Positions 44,159 through 53,733 of a DNA stretch of 64,000 nucleotides are shown in pieces. Each line of letters starts with the position of its first letter. The first letter of the stretch is position 1. This stretch comes from Pseudoalteromonas luteoviolacea (GTDB lineage Bacteria > Pseudomonadota > Gammaproteobacteria > Enterobacterales > Alteromonadaceae): NCBI RefSeq assembly GCF_018100925.1, contig NZ_JAGJEH010000004.1:372001-436000 (forward strand), read 5' to 3'. Below the pieces are notes generated by a model. That model ran no database searches, was not told the DNA's origin, and was given only the letters and a program-made list of their open reading frames with translations. Position numbers and translations under genes: made by a program.

Positions 44159-46165
44159 ATGATACCAGCCCTTTTTACTTCGATTATTGTACTCAGCGCA
44201 TTTTTGCTATTTCAAATTCAGCCAATATTATCTAAGGAACAACTGCCTCTATTCGGAGGAGGAGCTTCTGTGTGGTCCGCAAGTTTATTTTTCTATCAGT
44301 CTTTTTTACTGTGTGGTTACCTTTATGCGCACTACATGAGCCGAATAAAGGTAAAAGCACAAATATGGCTGCATCTAATTTTAATGGCCACAGCCACTGC
44401 TGTGACATTTTCTCAAGTGGATAAATGCACTTTGACGATGCTACCTCCGCCTTCGTCAGTTTTGATTAATTTACTGACACAAGTTGGACCTATTTTCGTT
44501 ATATTGAGCGCAACATCTATTCTAATGCAGCATTGGTATAGTGCAATTTTCCACAAATCGGTGCCTTACCATTGGTACGGGTGGTCAAACTTGGGCTCCC
44601 TTGTGGCGTTACTCTCTTTTCCGTTTATTTTTGAAGTCTATTTCGACCTGACCATGCAAAAACAAATATGGATAACCGCACTAGCCTTACTTGTTGTTAT
44701 GGTGTTCATGCTCTCAGTCCTTTTATCCAAGCATAAACCTCAAACGCCAATTCAAAAAACCTCTACCAATTCAACTCATTTCCATAACAAACGGCTACTT
44801 TGCGTTGTACTGGCGGCGTGCAGTTCAATGAGCTTGATCTCCACAACACAAATGGTCAACGTCAACATCCCACCAATGCCCCTTACATGGACTATTCCGT
44901 TGGTCATATATCTGCTTACTTTTATCGCCGCCTTTTGGCTACCAGCACCAAAACAGAGCTTATATACTTCAGCGGCACTCATATTCGCCGTTTTTGCAGG
45001 CGTATTGATGTATTTTCTTGGTGGACAATTTAGCGCAATTGAACAACTCAGTATGTACTGTTTGATACAACTTATTTGTTGCTTTGTTTGTCACCGAACA
45101 CTCAAATCAATTGCGCCAACAAGCCAGTCAATGACCTCTTTTTACCTTTGTATTGCCGTTGGCAGCGTTATAGGCAGTCTCTTATGTTCAATTATTGCCC
45201 CTACAATCTTTAATCAATTACTTGAATACCCAATTACATTATTTTTGGTGCTTTTTATTCATTTGCCCAGCCTTAAAAAAGCAACGGCTACAAAATCACT
45301 TCAATTTATATACGCCCTAACTCTCACTGTAGCCATCGGTGGCTTTACACTAATAAACCAAGCATATACACAGTTAGACATCGCTAGCGAAAGAAACTTC
45401 TATGGCTTTATTTCGGTTAAGGACGTGCCCCTAAACACGGCGATAGAACGACGTTTGATTGACGGGACAACAATTCATGGCACAGAAGTACTCGAAGGAC
45501 AGCTAAGCAATCAAAACAGCTACTATCACGCTCAAACCGGGGTCGCTAAAACACTTAATGCGCTGCAATCGAATGGGCCATTGAGCATAGGTATAATTGG
45601 TTTAGGGGCTGGTACATTATCAAAATATGCAATGCAGCAAGACAAACTGACTTTTTACGAGCTTAACCCTGCGGTACATCATATGGCTCAGCGTTACTTT
45701 AGTTATTTACGAAGCAGCCGAGCAGATTTGGAAGTAAAAATAGGAGATGGACGCCAGCTTATCGCTGATGAAGTAGCTAAGCTCTTCCCTCCTCAAGATG
45801 CCATTATCATTGACGCCTTTTCCAGTGACATCATCCCAACTCATTTATTGACTGAAGAAGCAATGGCCATTTATTGGCAACGAATGAAAAGCAACGGTGT
45901 TTTGCTCATGCATATTTCCAATAACCATATCGATTTGATGCCAATTTTACTCAGTCATAGCCAGCAATTTGATAAAACGCTTTTGTTGTTTGAACACCTA
46001 AATGACAACCCAGCTCAGTTAAGCTCCAAATGGGCAGTATTAACTAGTAACGAGCGTATCATTGCCTTGCTATCAAACCCTGCCACTACCGTGGACACCG
46101 AGCGTCATAATATGATCACTTGGACAGATGAGAGGCACAGCTTATTGCCATTGATAATGTTGTAG
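44159..46165 (+). CDS. fused membrane protein / spermidine-synthase-like domain
   Basis: This 668-residue protein has about a dozen N-terminal hydrophobic segments (FQIQPILSKEQLPLFGGGAS is a family mark) followed by a cytosolic aminopropyltransferase-like fold: IGIIGLGAGTLSKYA (near 480-495), FYELNP and IIIDAFSSDIIPTHLLTEEA with the Asp and the HLLT loop. Fused SpeE-like proteins of this type lack proof of a polyamine reaction. A divergent CadC-like regulator suggests inducible expression. A hairpin terminator follows. Confidence 0.85.
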   Translation: MIPALFTSIIVLSAFLLFQIQPILSKEQLPLFGGGASVWSASLFFYQSFLLCGYLYAHYMSRIKVKAQIWLHLILMATATAVTFSQVDKCTLTMLPPPSSVLINLLTQVGPIFVILSATSILMQHWYSAIFHKSVPYHWYGWSNLGSLVALLSFPFIFEVYFDLTMQKQIWITALALLVVMVFMLSVLLSKHKPQTPIQKTSTNSTHFHNKRLLCVVLAACSSMSLISTTQMVNVNIPPMPLTWTIPLVIYLLTFIAAFWLPAPKQSLYTSAALIFAVFAGVLMYFLGGQFSAIEQLSMYCLIQLICCFVCHRTLKSIAPTSQSMTSFYLCIAVGSVIGSLLCSIIAPTIFNQLLEYPITLFLVLFIHLPSLKKATATKSLQFIYALTLTVAIGGFTLINQAYTQLDIASERNFYGFISVKDVPLNTAIERRLIDGTTIHGTEVLEGQLSNQNSYYHAQTGVAKTLNALQSNGPLSIGIIGLGAGTLSKYAMQQDKLTFYELNPAVHHMAQRYFSYLRSSRADLEVKIGDGRQLIADEVAKLFPPQDAIIIDAFSSDIIPTHLLTEEAMAIYWQRMKSNGVLLMHISNNHIDLMPILLSHSQQFDKTLLLFEHLNDNPAQLSSKWAVLTSNERIIALLSNPATTVDTERHNMITWTDERHSLLPLIML

Positions 46166-46191
46166 GTTAGTGCAGTCTTTCTTGGATAGCT

Positions 46192-46225
46192 TAACCTTAG
46201 TCGGAAAAATTTTGGGCTAAGGTTA
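46192..46225 (+). terminator. hairpin after the fused membrane/SpeE-like gene
   Basis: TAACCTTAG pairs perfectly with CTAAGGTTA, followed by a short T-rich stretch. Confidence 0.55.
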
Positions 46226-46289
46226 TTTCTTCCTAAACCCTAGCGGTTCCCTTTAAATTCCAATATGCTCATGCAATAATAAATCAGCG

Positions 46290-46673
46290 TCAGCTTACAT
46301 CTTTGATGTAGCTAATTTTGCCATTATAAAACTCGAAAAAAGAATGCCCTTTTATTGACAGCTCATCGCCTGCTTTAAGCCCATTTGGCAGATCTACTGC
46401 GAGCACTCCTAAGTAGTCGATGCTGATTTTCGCTTGCGTCTCATCAATATGAAGATCCGTTATTGTTTGATTACGCGAGCTAAATAGCTTGGCAGACTCC
46501 TTTGCAAGGTTTTCAAATTCCACCTTGCCTTCTGCCCTCACGTTTACTTCACCATTTGATTCATTCTCAAACACAATGCTGTCATCAAACAACGCCAGCA
46601 TTTGTTCAACATTAAATGCATTATAACTATTGATATATTGGTCGATGAGTGCCGCTTTATCATTATCCAACAT
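46290..46673 (-). CDS. SnoaL-like (NTF2-fold) protein
   Basis: ATG 46673 has AGGGA at the right distance (8 nt) and gives 127 residues. DQYINSYNAFNVEQMLALF and DSIVFENESNGEV at the start and FFEFYNGKISYIKDV at the end are typical of the SnoaL/NTF2-like cone fold. Such proteins bind or isomerise small hydrophobic molecules; no substrate can be read. It is monocistronic. Confidence 0.8.
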   Translation of the reverse strand: MLDNDKAALIDQYINSYNAFNVEQMLALFDDSIVFENESNGEVNVRAEGKVEFENLAKESAKLFSSRNQTITDLHIDETQAKISIDYLGVLAVDLPNGLKAGDELSIKGHSFFEFYNGKISYIKDVS

Positions 46674-46679
46674 TAACAT

Positions 46680-47024
46680 ATCCCTATACTTTCACTTTGC
46701 AATTCGGTTAAATAATAAACTACCGACAAATGGATAAAAAGCAAAGTGTTATCGTTAAAAAGAAAGGTATTTTACCTCGATAAACTGCGGTTTTATTTAT
46801 CGGTATGCAAAAGAGCGTCAGTTCAAAGCTTTGTCCAATTATCTGTAAAAATCATTGAGGCAGGGAGTGGTAGCGGTAAATAAAAGCAGCCTGAAATTCT
46901 TTAAAGGCTGTAACCTAAGTATGAAGGAGCACACGTATGATGCTCCTTCTTTTCATAACTTTATTTGCTCATCTGAGCGAAAACAGAACCCGATTGGGTG
47001 AGCCACGATGCTCCCCCTCAGGAG
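46680..47024. other. non-coding gap with one terminator hairpin
   Basis: GAAGGAGCA and TGCTCCTTC (46923-46949) form a 9-bp stem followed by TTTT on the plus strand, with AAAG-type context on the minus strand that serves the RCC1 gene. No gene is supported in the rest. Confidence 0.55.
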
Positions 47025-48266
47025 TTAGTACTTGAAGCGAGCTGGTACTGTGGCAGCAGCGTTGTGTCTTCCACCGCATACAATTCCTGTATCATCCAGC
47101 GCACATACATAGCCATAATCAAAATCTATATCGATCGGGTTGACCAATTCTTGCATCTCATAAGGCCCAATCTGCGCAGGGCGAGTTGACCAACCGGACA
47201 TACCTCGTTCATCGTAAGAGTTAACCCCTGGGTAGCCAAACCTTAATTCAGTGTGAGGTAAAAGCTCAGGAGCGTTAATATCTGCCGCTGGTGCTTGGCC
47301 CCAGCATTTCACTCCTTCATCCCCTTTCGCACACGCATAGCTTAAGCCAACGACAAGGTGAGTTGGGTTCGTGAAAGTCGGTACATCAGATACCAAGGGC
47401 AAGCTTTTTGCTCCCCAGCAGTCAATACCGTCATCATGGCGAATACAGGCGGCTGAGCGACCAACTTCGATATCACTTGGGTTGCGAAGATCTGCGTATT
47501 TAGGCGGTGCTGTATTTACCGCGCCAGGATTCCATTTTCCTGAACTCCAGCAGACAATCTCACCACTGTCTATCGCGCAATAATTTTCTGAAGTATGGGC
47601 TACAAATATTTTTTTCGGATCGGTGAATGTCACAGCTGTTGGCAGTGGCTTCCAATAAGAGTCAACCCTAGTTCTTGAATGTCTGTTAGTCCAACATTTG
47701 ACTTCTTGCCCAACAATCGCACAACCAGATTTATGATTTATTGCGATATCCTTGATATCAAATAATGGCTCTGGCGTTGGCATATATTGAGTACCGTCGG
47801 TTAATTTCCAACATAGCGTACCAGTCATATCTGTACCACATGCGATGCTGTGACTCACATCCACATCGATGATGCGGCTTTTCTTTTCAAATGTCACACT
47901 GTCACTCAGAATTTGGCTATTGTCCTGATTGTACACACTATAATGATAGCTATAACTACCACGAGGGAAGCTGGCAGGCACATTTAGAAGCATGTTGGCA
48001 TCTGCATAACTCTCACCTGGTGCTAGATATAACTCAGTTGGAATAGCATCTACGTAGGTTTTTCCGTTTGGAAATACAACATGGCTATATACTTTGACCG
48101 ATGCGTCAGCTGCACCGTTGTTTGTCACTGTTTTTTGAACCTCAAGTACACCGCCTTCCTTTCTTATTGAGGGGTTTTCTGACTGAGTTGTTAGTTGAAT
48201 ATTAAGTTGGGCATTGACTGAAAAAGCTGCGATTGCAAACCCTGAGAAGAGAATTGGAAACTTCAT
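47025..48266 (-). CDS. secreted RCC1-like repeat protein
   Basis: This 413-residue protein has a signal peptide (MKFPILFSGFAIAAFSVNA), an N-terminal Ig-like beta domain (about 20-130, TNNGAADASVKVYSH) and then six repeats of a Cys-Trp type blade: IACGTDMTGTLCW, GCAIVGQEVKCW, YCAIDSGEIVCW, ACIRHDDGIDCWG, YACAKGDEGVKCWGQ, YVCALDDTGIVCGG. Paired cysteines in each repeat suggest disulfides in an RCC1/BNR propeller. Extracellular binding is inferred; the ligand is unknown. A GGAG site precedes the ATG. Confidence 0.8.
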   Translation of the reverse strand: MKFPILFSGFAIAAFSVNAQLNIQLTTQSENPSIRKEGGVLEVQKTVTNNGAADASVKVYSHVVFPNGKTYVDAIPTELYLAPGESYADANMLLNVPASFPRGSYSYHYSVYNQDNSQILSDSVTFEKKSRIIDVDVSHSIACGTDMTGTLCWKLTDGTQYMPTPEPLFDIKDIAINHKSGCAIVGQEVKCWTNRHSRTRVDSYWKPLPTAVTFTDPKKIFVAHTSENYCAIDSGEIVCWSSGKWNPGAVNTAPPKYADLRNPSDIEVGRSAACIRHDDGIDCWGAKSLPLVSDVPTFTNPTHLVVGLSYACAKGDEGVKCWGQAPAADINAPELLPHTELRFGYPGVNSYDERGMSGWSTRPAQIGPYEMQELVNPIDIDFDYGYVCALDDTGIVCGGRHNAAATVPARFKY

Positions 48267-48390
48267 TGTTTACTCCAAATAAATAAAGAAAATGCTGGAA
48301 AGGTATACATGTCCTCTGTAGTACCTAAATTCCAGACTTTCATCACTTTATACAATATTTTATTCAAAGCAAAGGGTTAGAAAATAAAAA

Positions 48391-48426
48391 AGTGGCTAAA
48401 GGACGATCTTCTTTCCTTTAGCCACT
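48391..48426 (-). terminator. terminator after the exported orphan gene
   Basis: AGTGGCTAAAGGA and TCCTTTAGCCACT form a perfect 13-bp stem; the A-run on the plus strand gives a U-tract leftward. Confidence 0.85.
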
Positions 48427-48447
48427 CGGTTTACTGATAGGGAGACG

Positions 48448-49500
48448 TTACTGAAAATACTCGTCCAATGCCGTTTTAAGATGTCTTTGCATTGCACCTC
48501 GATGGTACTTTCTTACACCATAACTTTGTTCAAGGTGAATAAATCGTTTTGAAGAAGCATCTGCGCTTTTGTGACAGCTATCAACTGAATCGTTGCTATG
48601 ACGGCCTTGGACGTTCCATGTGCCACCTAAACTTTTGGTATCATTTCCATATACGCACGCTTTAATGACTCCTTCACTCTCTACACTACGGCGAATTGAA
48701 TGCAAGATACTATGCTCTTGTGGGTTTGTAGAGTAACGAACTGTTTCGCTTAAATTCAGCATTAAATCATTGTCAGTACCGCACTGCGCTTGAAGCTTAG
48801 CGCGAGTCGTTTTTCCAAACCCATGGTATTGGATAAATATGGTGTTCGAATCAAAATCACTCATATATTCGTGTACAACTTGAAACAGAGACTCTGTCTG
48901 ATGCGCTACATCACTAGCCGAGTAGTTTGTACCAGTACATTCGCTTACATCGTGGCTGCTATCTCGACGTGTGCCAGCCAGCATGAGCAACTTGGTTTGT
49001 GTATATAAAAACGCGTCTATGGCTTGTGTACCAGTAAATGAGTCTCTTTTTGGGTGTGGTGCTTGCAAAACAGCATTTGTGCCTTGTGTGTTAAGTACAT
49101 ATGTGCCACCACCGATAAACTTTTCACTGGGTAACTGGTACTTTTCTTGAAGTAAATAGTATGTTTTATCGGTATCGACATCGTTAAACTGGATAACTTG
49201 GTAATCTAACCCAGCTGCCAACTCACTAGCTAGCGGCCAGTTTTGCTGATGAAAAGCACTAAACAATAGTCCAAACCCCTCTTGAAATTCATGGCTTGGC
49301 TGAACCCACTTATTATCCGCTTTAGTACCATAATTGTACGACTTGAGATGCTTGTCAAATTCACCTGACATAATCACCATGGCTTTGCTTGGGAAGCTCA
49401 AAACAGTCAACAACAATAGAAGTAACGTGAAAAGTACATATATAGCCAGAGGCCTTGAGCCATTGGCAAAGCGGGATGTATGGGTTTCAAATAGTTGCAT
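48448..49500 (-). CDS. exported protein of unknown function
   Basis: ATG 49500 has GGAGTG upstream and gives 350 residues. A hydrophobic export segment (YVLFTLLLLLLTVLSFPSKA) is preceded by a charged stretch. The mature part contains QAPHPKRDSFTG, DSSHDVSECTG and IFIQYHGFGK, His- and Asp-rich motifs that would suit a metal hydrolase of the N-formylglutamate amidohydrolase or phosphatase kind, but I cannot place it. It stands next to another secreted protein gene, separated by a terminator. Confidence 0.6.
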   Translation of the reverse strand: MQLFETHTSRFANGSRPLAIYVLFTLLLLLLTVLSFPSKAMVIMSGEFDKHLKSYNYGTKADNKWVQPSHEFQEGFGLLFSAFHQQNWPLASELAAGLDYQVIQFNDVDTDKTYYLLQEKYQLPSEKFIGGGTYVLNTQGTNAVLQAPHPKRDSFTGTQAIDAFLYTQTKLLMLAGTRRDSSHDVSECTGTNYSASDVAHQTESLFQVVHEYMSDFDSNTIFIQYHGFGKTTRAKLQAQCGTDNDLMLNLSETVRYSTNPQEHSILHSIRRSVESEGVIKACVYGNDTKSLGGTWNVQGRHSNDSVDSCHKSADASSKRFIHLEQSYGVRKYHRGAMQRHLKTALDEYFQ

Positions 49501-50093
49501 AAAACACTCCAGTGGTGTGTAACGAGCTGTATAAAGCAAACATCCCTGGACAACCAGTACCAAAGTACCAAAATTCAGCTAGTGACCATGTCAAAAGTTG
49601 CAATTATTATTACCAATATCTAAACAAAAGCTCTAGTAAAACAGTGAAAAATGAGCTTTTGGTATTACCTCAAAAAAGGAACAAACAATGAATAAAAGAG
49701 GGAAAAACTTAGCTCATTCAAGATCTTAAAGCACTGATACGACCACTAGTACTTTTTACTAAAATACGGCGAGACAAAAAACTTAAAAAAACAACACGAA
49801 TACCATTAAATATCAATAACTTAAAATAAAAACAAAGTGTTCACCTCCATTTTCGATAAATAGTTCCGGTTAGAAATAGTATTAGATTGAACCGATAAAC
49901 CTAATACTCTAGAAGGATAATTTACTTTCAAGAATCGCGATGTCGGGGTTACCCACTGTGATAATAATTGGTTATGCCACTATATGCGGTCAGTGCATTC
50001 GCATATATGAGTTTAAAGAGAGTAATAGCACTATTTTGCAAATGGCTATGGTGTCATAGCCACAGTGCTCTATTTTGTACCTAAGTTACTTTT
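49501..50093. other. non-coding stretch of about 590 nt
   Basis: No gene is firmly supported. A 39-codon ATG frame starts near 49,941 (MSGLPTVIIIGYATICGQC), without a good ribosome site. GGCTATG-GTGT-CATAGCC at 50044-50061 is a perfect hairpin that may terminate the aldo/keto reductase transcript. Confidence 0.4.
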
Positions 50094-51062
50094 CTAAGGC
50101 AGTGGCCTTCCTCTAGAAGTCACATACAGATTGTACCAATCACTCCTTTCAAGGCGAATATCAAGAGCCTGAATCGCGCTCTTGAGCCGCCTAATCTGAG
50201 TTGTGCCAATCACAGGCTGGATCTTTGCTGGGTGCCGTAATAGAAAAGCGAGCAAAATAGCTTCCGAACCAACCTGATATTTATTCGCTAGAGTTTTAAC
50301 CAGCTCAGCTGTTGCCCTTACCTTTGGGTCGTTAGAATCAAAGCCTTGCTCAGAATACAGCCCTCTTGCCAAGCTACCCCACGCTTGCAACTGGATCTGA
50401 TGTCGTTGACAGTACTCCAAAGTCCCACTGACAAAGTCAACTTGGCTATTGCGCTCACTACCAACAGATACCCCATCATCTAGCCAGTCTAATTTTTCCA
50501 AACTCATCTCAATCTGATTGCTGACAATGGGCATGTCTAACGCGCTTTGCAAAAATGAAATTTGGTGTAAGTTCATATTAGATACCGCGATATGATTGAT
50601 TTTCCCTTGCTTTTTAAGGCGTAAAACCTGCTCAGCTAGCTCATCTAGAGCCATCAGAGGATCGGGCCGATGCAGCATCAATACATCAATATAGTCCAAG
50701 TTTAAGCGCGACAAAATGCCATCGACAGACTCCCTCACCCAGTTACTTGAAAAGTCATACCTGCCAGCTTGTGCGCCATCCTTTTTCCGAATGCCGCATT
50801 TAGACTGAATGATCATATTTTCTCTATATTGTGGGTTGTCAGTAACCACTTTACCAAATACTTGTTCAGCTCTTCCGTCACGATAAATATCAGCATGGTC
50901 AAAAAAGTTAATACCAGAGGCCAGTGCACATTCAATAACTTCATGCGCTTGTTTTACATCTCTATCCTCTATATGCGGCCCGCTACCGCCAAGGCCCATA
51001 CATCCATATGCTATGGGGCTGGCTACAGGAAAGTGTTTGTTTAAGGGAATACCTGTATTCAT
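50094..51062 (-). CDS. aldo/keto reductase
   Basis: This 322-residue NADPH oxidoreductase has the AKR (beta/alpha)8 signature: INFFDHADIYRDG (catalytic Asp/Tyr), IIQSKCGIR (Lys), DVLMLHRPDPL (His) and the C-terminal HPAKIQPVIGTTQIRRL cofactor loop. The spacing and sequence resemble YdhF. The substrate is unknown. The gene is divergent from a LysR regulator over 125 nt, which probably controls it. Confidence 0.9.
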   Translation of the reverse strand: MNTGIPLNKHFPVASPIAYGCMGLGGSGPHIEDRDVKQAHEVIECALASGINFFDHADIYRDGRAEQVFGKVVTDNPQYRENMIIQSKCGIRKKDGAQAGRYDFSSNWVRESVDGILSRLNLDYIDVLMLHRPDPLMALDELAEQVLRLKKQGKINHIAVSNMNLHQISFLQSALDMPIVSNQIEMSLEKLDWLDDGVSVGSERNSQVDFVSGTLEYCQRHQIQLQAWGSLARGLYSEQGFDSNDPKVRATAELVKTLANKYQVGSEAILLAFLLRHPAKIQPVIGTTQIRRLKSAIQALDIRLERSDWYNLYVTSRGRPLP

Positions 51063-51187
51063 ACGTTGCTCTTAACTGGTAGAAAAGTTTATGTGCCTAT
51101 ATGATATTGTTCTTTAAATTGAATAAAAGAGCTAAAAAAAGAACTCTTTGTTCAAAATAATAAACAATTAATTTTAGGATAATAAAA

Positions 51188-52078
51188 GTGAATGAGCATA
51201 AGCGCATTGAATTGCTGCTGCTTTTTGTCAAGTTAGCAGAGGAGCTTAGTTATACCAAGGCAGCACACGCTCTTGGGATCTCTAAAGGACAATTATCTGA
51301 AAAAATAAAGCGATTTGAACAGGTATTAAACACGCCTCTGTTAGTAAGAACGACTCGAAATGTGAAACTGACTCAATATGGTGTGCAAGTATATGAGCAA
51401 GGTAAATTGATCCGAGCGCAGTTATTTGAACTCGAAAGAAGTATAAATAATGACGAAATATCTGGGGTCATTCGTATCACCGCTCCGCGCATGTTTGCAC
51501 AAGTTTACCTTAGCGAAATATGTTGTGAATTTAAAAAGCGCTACAGTGACATAGAATTTGAAATCGACGCAAGTTACCGCACACACAATTTAAACGTCAA
51601 AGACTATGATGTTGCCTTTAGAGCCACTGTATCTCCTCCTCAAGATATGGTTGCCATCAAACTTTTTGACTATCAACATATTATCGCAGCCTCTCCTAAC
51701 TATTTAAGCGAGACGGATACCCTATCTACACCATTAGATTTAGCTAACCACACCTGTATTGTGGTAAATCAACAAAAGCAGTGGCCTTTTAAAGAACAGT
51801 CTATTCCCGTTACAGGGTGGCTTTCAACAAATGATAATAACTTAGTAAAACAGTATGCATTGCAAAATGTAGGTCTCATCCGCATCGCTGACTACTTTGT
51901 GAAACAAGAGCTTAAGACCGGAAGGCTTATATCCGTGTTGGATGAATTTATCGAAGAACACAGTAACGGCATGTATTTGTTTTACCCACAAACATCACAA
52001 CCTGCGCATAAACTTAGAACTTTTATCCAATTTGTTAGAGCATATTTCGAACAAACGAATTATGACAATAAAAATTAA
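51188..52078 (+). CDS. LysR-family transcriptional regulator
   Basis: GTG start at 51188. The 296-residue protein has an N-terminal winged helix (ELSYTKAAHALGISKGQLSE, LVRTTRNVKLTQYG) and a LysR substrate-binding domain (GVIRITAPRMFAQ, VAFRATVSPPQDM). The pattern fits the CrgA/DsdC-type group. Placement opposite the aldo/keto reductase gene, and 76 nt upstream of the NRAMP-like gene on the same strand, suggests control of one or both. Confidence 0.9.
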   Translation: MNEHKRIELLLLFVKLAEELSYTKAAHALGISKGQLSEKIKRFEQVLNTPLLVRTTRNVKLTQYGVQVYEQGKLIRAQLFELERSINNDEISGVIRITAPRMFAQVYLSEICCEFKKRYSDIEFEIDASYRTHNLNVKDYDVAFRATVSPPQDMVAIKLFDYQHIIAASPNYLSETDTLSTPLDLANHTCIVVNQQKQWPFKEQSIPVTGWLSTNDNNLVKQYALQNVGLIRIADYFVKQELKTGRLISVLDEFIEEHSNGMYLFYPQTSQPAHKLRTFIQFVRAYFEQTNYDNKN

Positions 52079-52154
52079 CAAACCATTTAACAAAGTTTTC
52101 ACTTGGATATTTTTTTTCACGCGCTAACATAGCAAACAAAAACAAGGAAACAAC

Positions 52155-53381
52155 GTGTTATCAGGCATTATTTCTAAAAGTAAGTCGTTAGGTCCCGGTA
52201 TTTTAATGGCGACGGCGGCCGTAGGTGGCTCTCATCTAGTCGCAGCAACACAGGCTGGCGCATTATTTGGTTGGCAGCTGTTGTGGCTTATCATCGTCGT
52301 CAATGTACTTAAGTATCCATTTTTTCGTTTTGGTGTTGAATATACAATACACAACAAACAGAGCTTAGTACGTGGCTACAAAGACAAGAACCCCTCTCTT
52401 TTCTATTTGTTTTTTATTATCAATTTACTCGCTGCGGTGGTGAACACAGCAGGTGTATTACTGCTAACAGCTGCGCTCTTACAATATATTTTGCCCGGAG
52501 ACTTGGCATTAACCACCTTGAGTTTTGGGCTTTTATTTGTCTGTTTAGGCATACTCATTTTTGGCCATTACAAGTTACTAGACAGTGCTAGCAAAGTAAT
52601 TATGGCATTTCTATGTATAGCAACAACAGCTGCGCTGGTAGTGGCTCTGGCAAACGGGCCAGCACATCCGACTCCGCAAATTGCGCCTTCTCCCTATGAA
52701 CTCGCATTGCTTGGGTTTATGGTGGCATTGATGGGTTGGATGCCTGCACCTATTGAAATATCAGCTATCAACTCTCTATGGTTAAAAAGTAAGTTGAGAA
52801 CAAGCAATCTCACCAAAAAACAAAGCCTATTTGATTTCAACCTCGGCTACGCTTTAACGCTAGGGCTCGCGTTGATGTTTTTCATACTCGGCGTGATGCT
52901 ACAGTATGGCCAAGAACAGAAAATTGAATTGGCAGGTGTTGCATTTTCAAAACAACTTATTGATATGTATGCACTGACTATTGGAGAGTGGTCTCGTTGG
53001 CTTATCGCTGTGGTGGCTTTTTTATGTATGTTTGGTACGACACTTGCCGTATTAGATGGCTACGCACGAACATTGGATGAAGCAATAAAAGTCATAAAAC
53101 CACACGAGAAGAAATATAGCTTATCTTTGATAATTGGCTTGCAGTCAGCTCTTGGTATGGTGGTTGTTTTATTCTTCAAAGGCAACCTAAAAGATATGCT
53201 GATGTTTGCCATGACTATGGCATTTTTGACCACCCCATTTTTTGCTTGGCTCAATTTGTCTTTGATCAAAGGGGAAATTTATGACTCACAACCAAAAGCA
53301 GTTAAAGTACTAGCTACGCTAGGTTTATTCTATTTGGTGTCATTTTCAATACTGTTTGTAGTTTGGCGTTGGGTATTGTAA
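52155..53381 (+). CDS. NRAMP-family-like transporter with altered metal motifs
   Basis: GTG start with AAGGAAA upstream. This 408-residue membrane protein has about eleven hydrophobic segments and the NRAMP opening SLGPGILMATAAVGGSH. The DPGN metal motif of helix 1 is replaced by a VGGSH-containing stretch, and the helix-6 MPH motif by GWMPAPIEIS. Such NRAMP relatives may carry Mg or another substrate instead of Mn/Fe; that is inference. It is convergent with yfcL and shares a palindromic terminator. Confidence 0.8.
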   Translation: MLSGIISKSKSLGPGILMATAAVGGSHLVAATQAGALFGWQLLWLIIVVNVLKYPFFRFGVEYTIHNKQSLVRGYKDKNPSLFYLFFIINLLAAVVNTAGVLLLTAALLQYILPGDLALTTLSFGLLFVCLGILIFGHYKLLDSASKVIMAFLCIATTAALVVALANGPAHPTPQIAPSPYELALLGFMVALMGWMPAPIEISAINSLWLKSKLRTSNLTKKQSLFDFNLGYALTLGLALMFFILGVMLQYGQEQKIELAGVAFSKQLIDMYALTIGEWSRWLIAVVAFLCMFGTTLAVLDGYARTLDEAIKVIKPHEKKYSLSLIIGLQSALGMVVVLFFKGNLKDMLMFAMTMAFLTTPFFAWLNLSLIKGEIYDSQPKAVKVLATLGLFYLVSFSILFVVWRWVL

Positions 53382-53404
53382 TTGGAAGGGACTATCGCAA
53401 GCGA

Positions 53405-53436
53405 TAACACTCATGACTTTTAAGTCATGAGTGTTA
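53405..53436. terminator. bidirectional terminator hairpin
   Basis: AACACTCATGACTT and AAGTCATGAGTGTT form a perfect 14-bp stem between two convergent stops. Confidence 0.85.
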
Positions 53437-53441
53437 AAAGA

Positions 53442-53720
53442 TTAAGCGGCAAGTGCTTTTACTTGCTCCCAAATGCTGACAACATGCTCTTTGTCTTCAT
53501 CTGTTAATTCGCCATTTCGATACGCTTTAACCAGGCTCTCTTCAATTTTGCTGTTTAATTCTTGAGGTTGAAGATCAAGCTCCTCAACTTGTGCGTACCC
53601 GACTGCTAAGTCAAAATGACCACGTAAATAACCACCAGCAAACAGCTCATCATCATCTGCACGGTCAACTAATTCATCAAAAAACTGCTGTGCAGCCTCT
53701 ACATAGGTTTCAAATGACAT
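53442..53720 (-). CDS. yfcL: YfcL-family protein
   Basis: This 92-residue acidic, helical cytosolic protein has the YfcL pattern AQQFFDELVDRADDDELFAGGYLRGHFDLAV. The function is unknown. It is the last gene of an operon with epmC and the NAD-kinase-like gene (13-nt gap), the same neighbourhood as in Enterobacteria and Shewanella. Confidence 0.88.
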   Translation of the reverse strand: MSFETYVEAAQQFFDELVDRADDDELFAGGYLRGHFDLAVGYAQVEELDLQPQELNSKIEESLVKAYRNGELTDEDKEHVVSIWEQVKALAA

Positions 53721-53733
53721 TCCGTCTCCTCAC

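Noticed and set aside
49688..49729. 13-codon frame MNKRGKNLAHSRS with AAGGAAC upstream
   Set aside because: Too short to support without conservation, though the ribosome site is reasonable.
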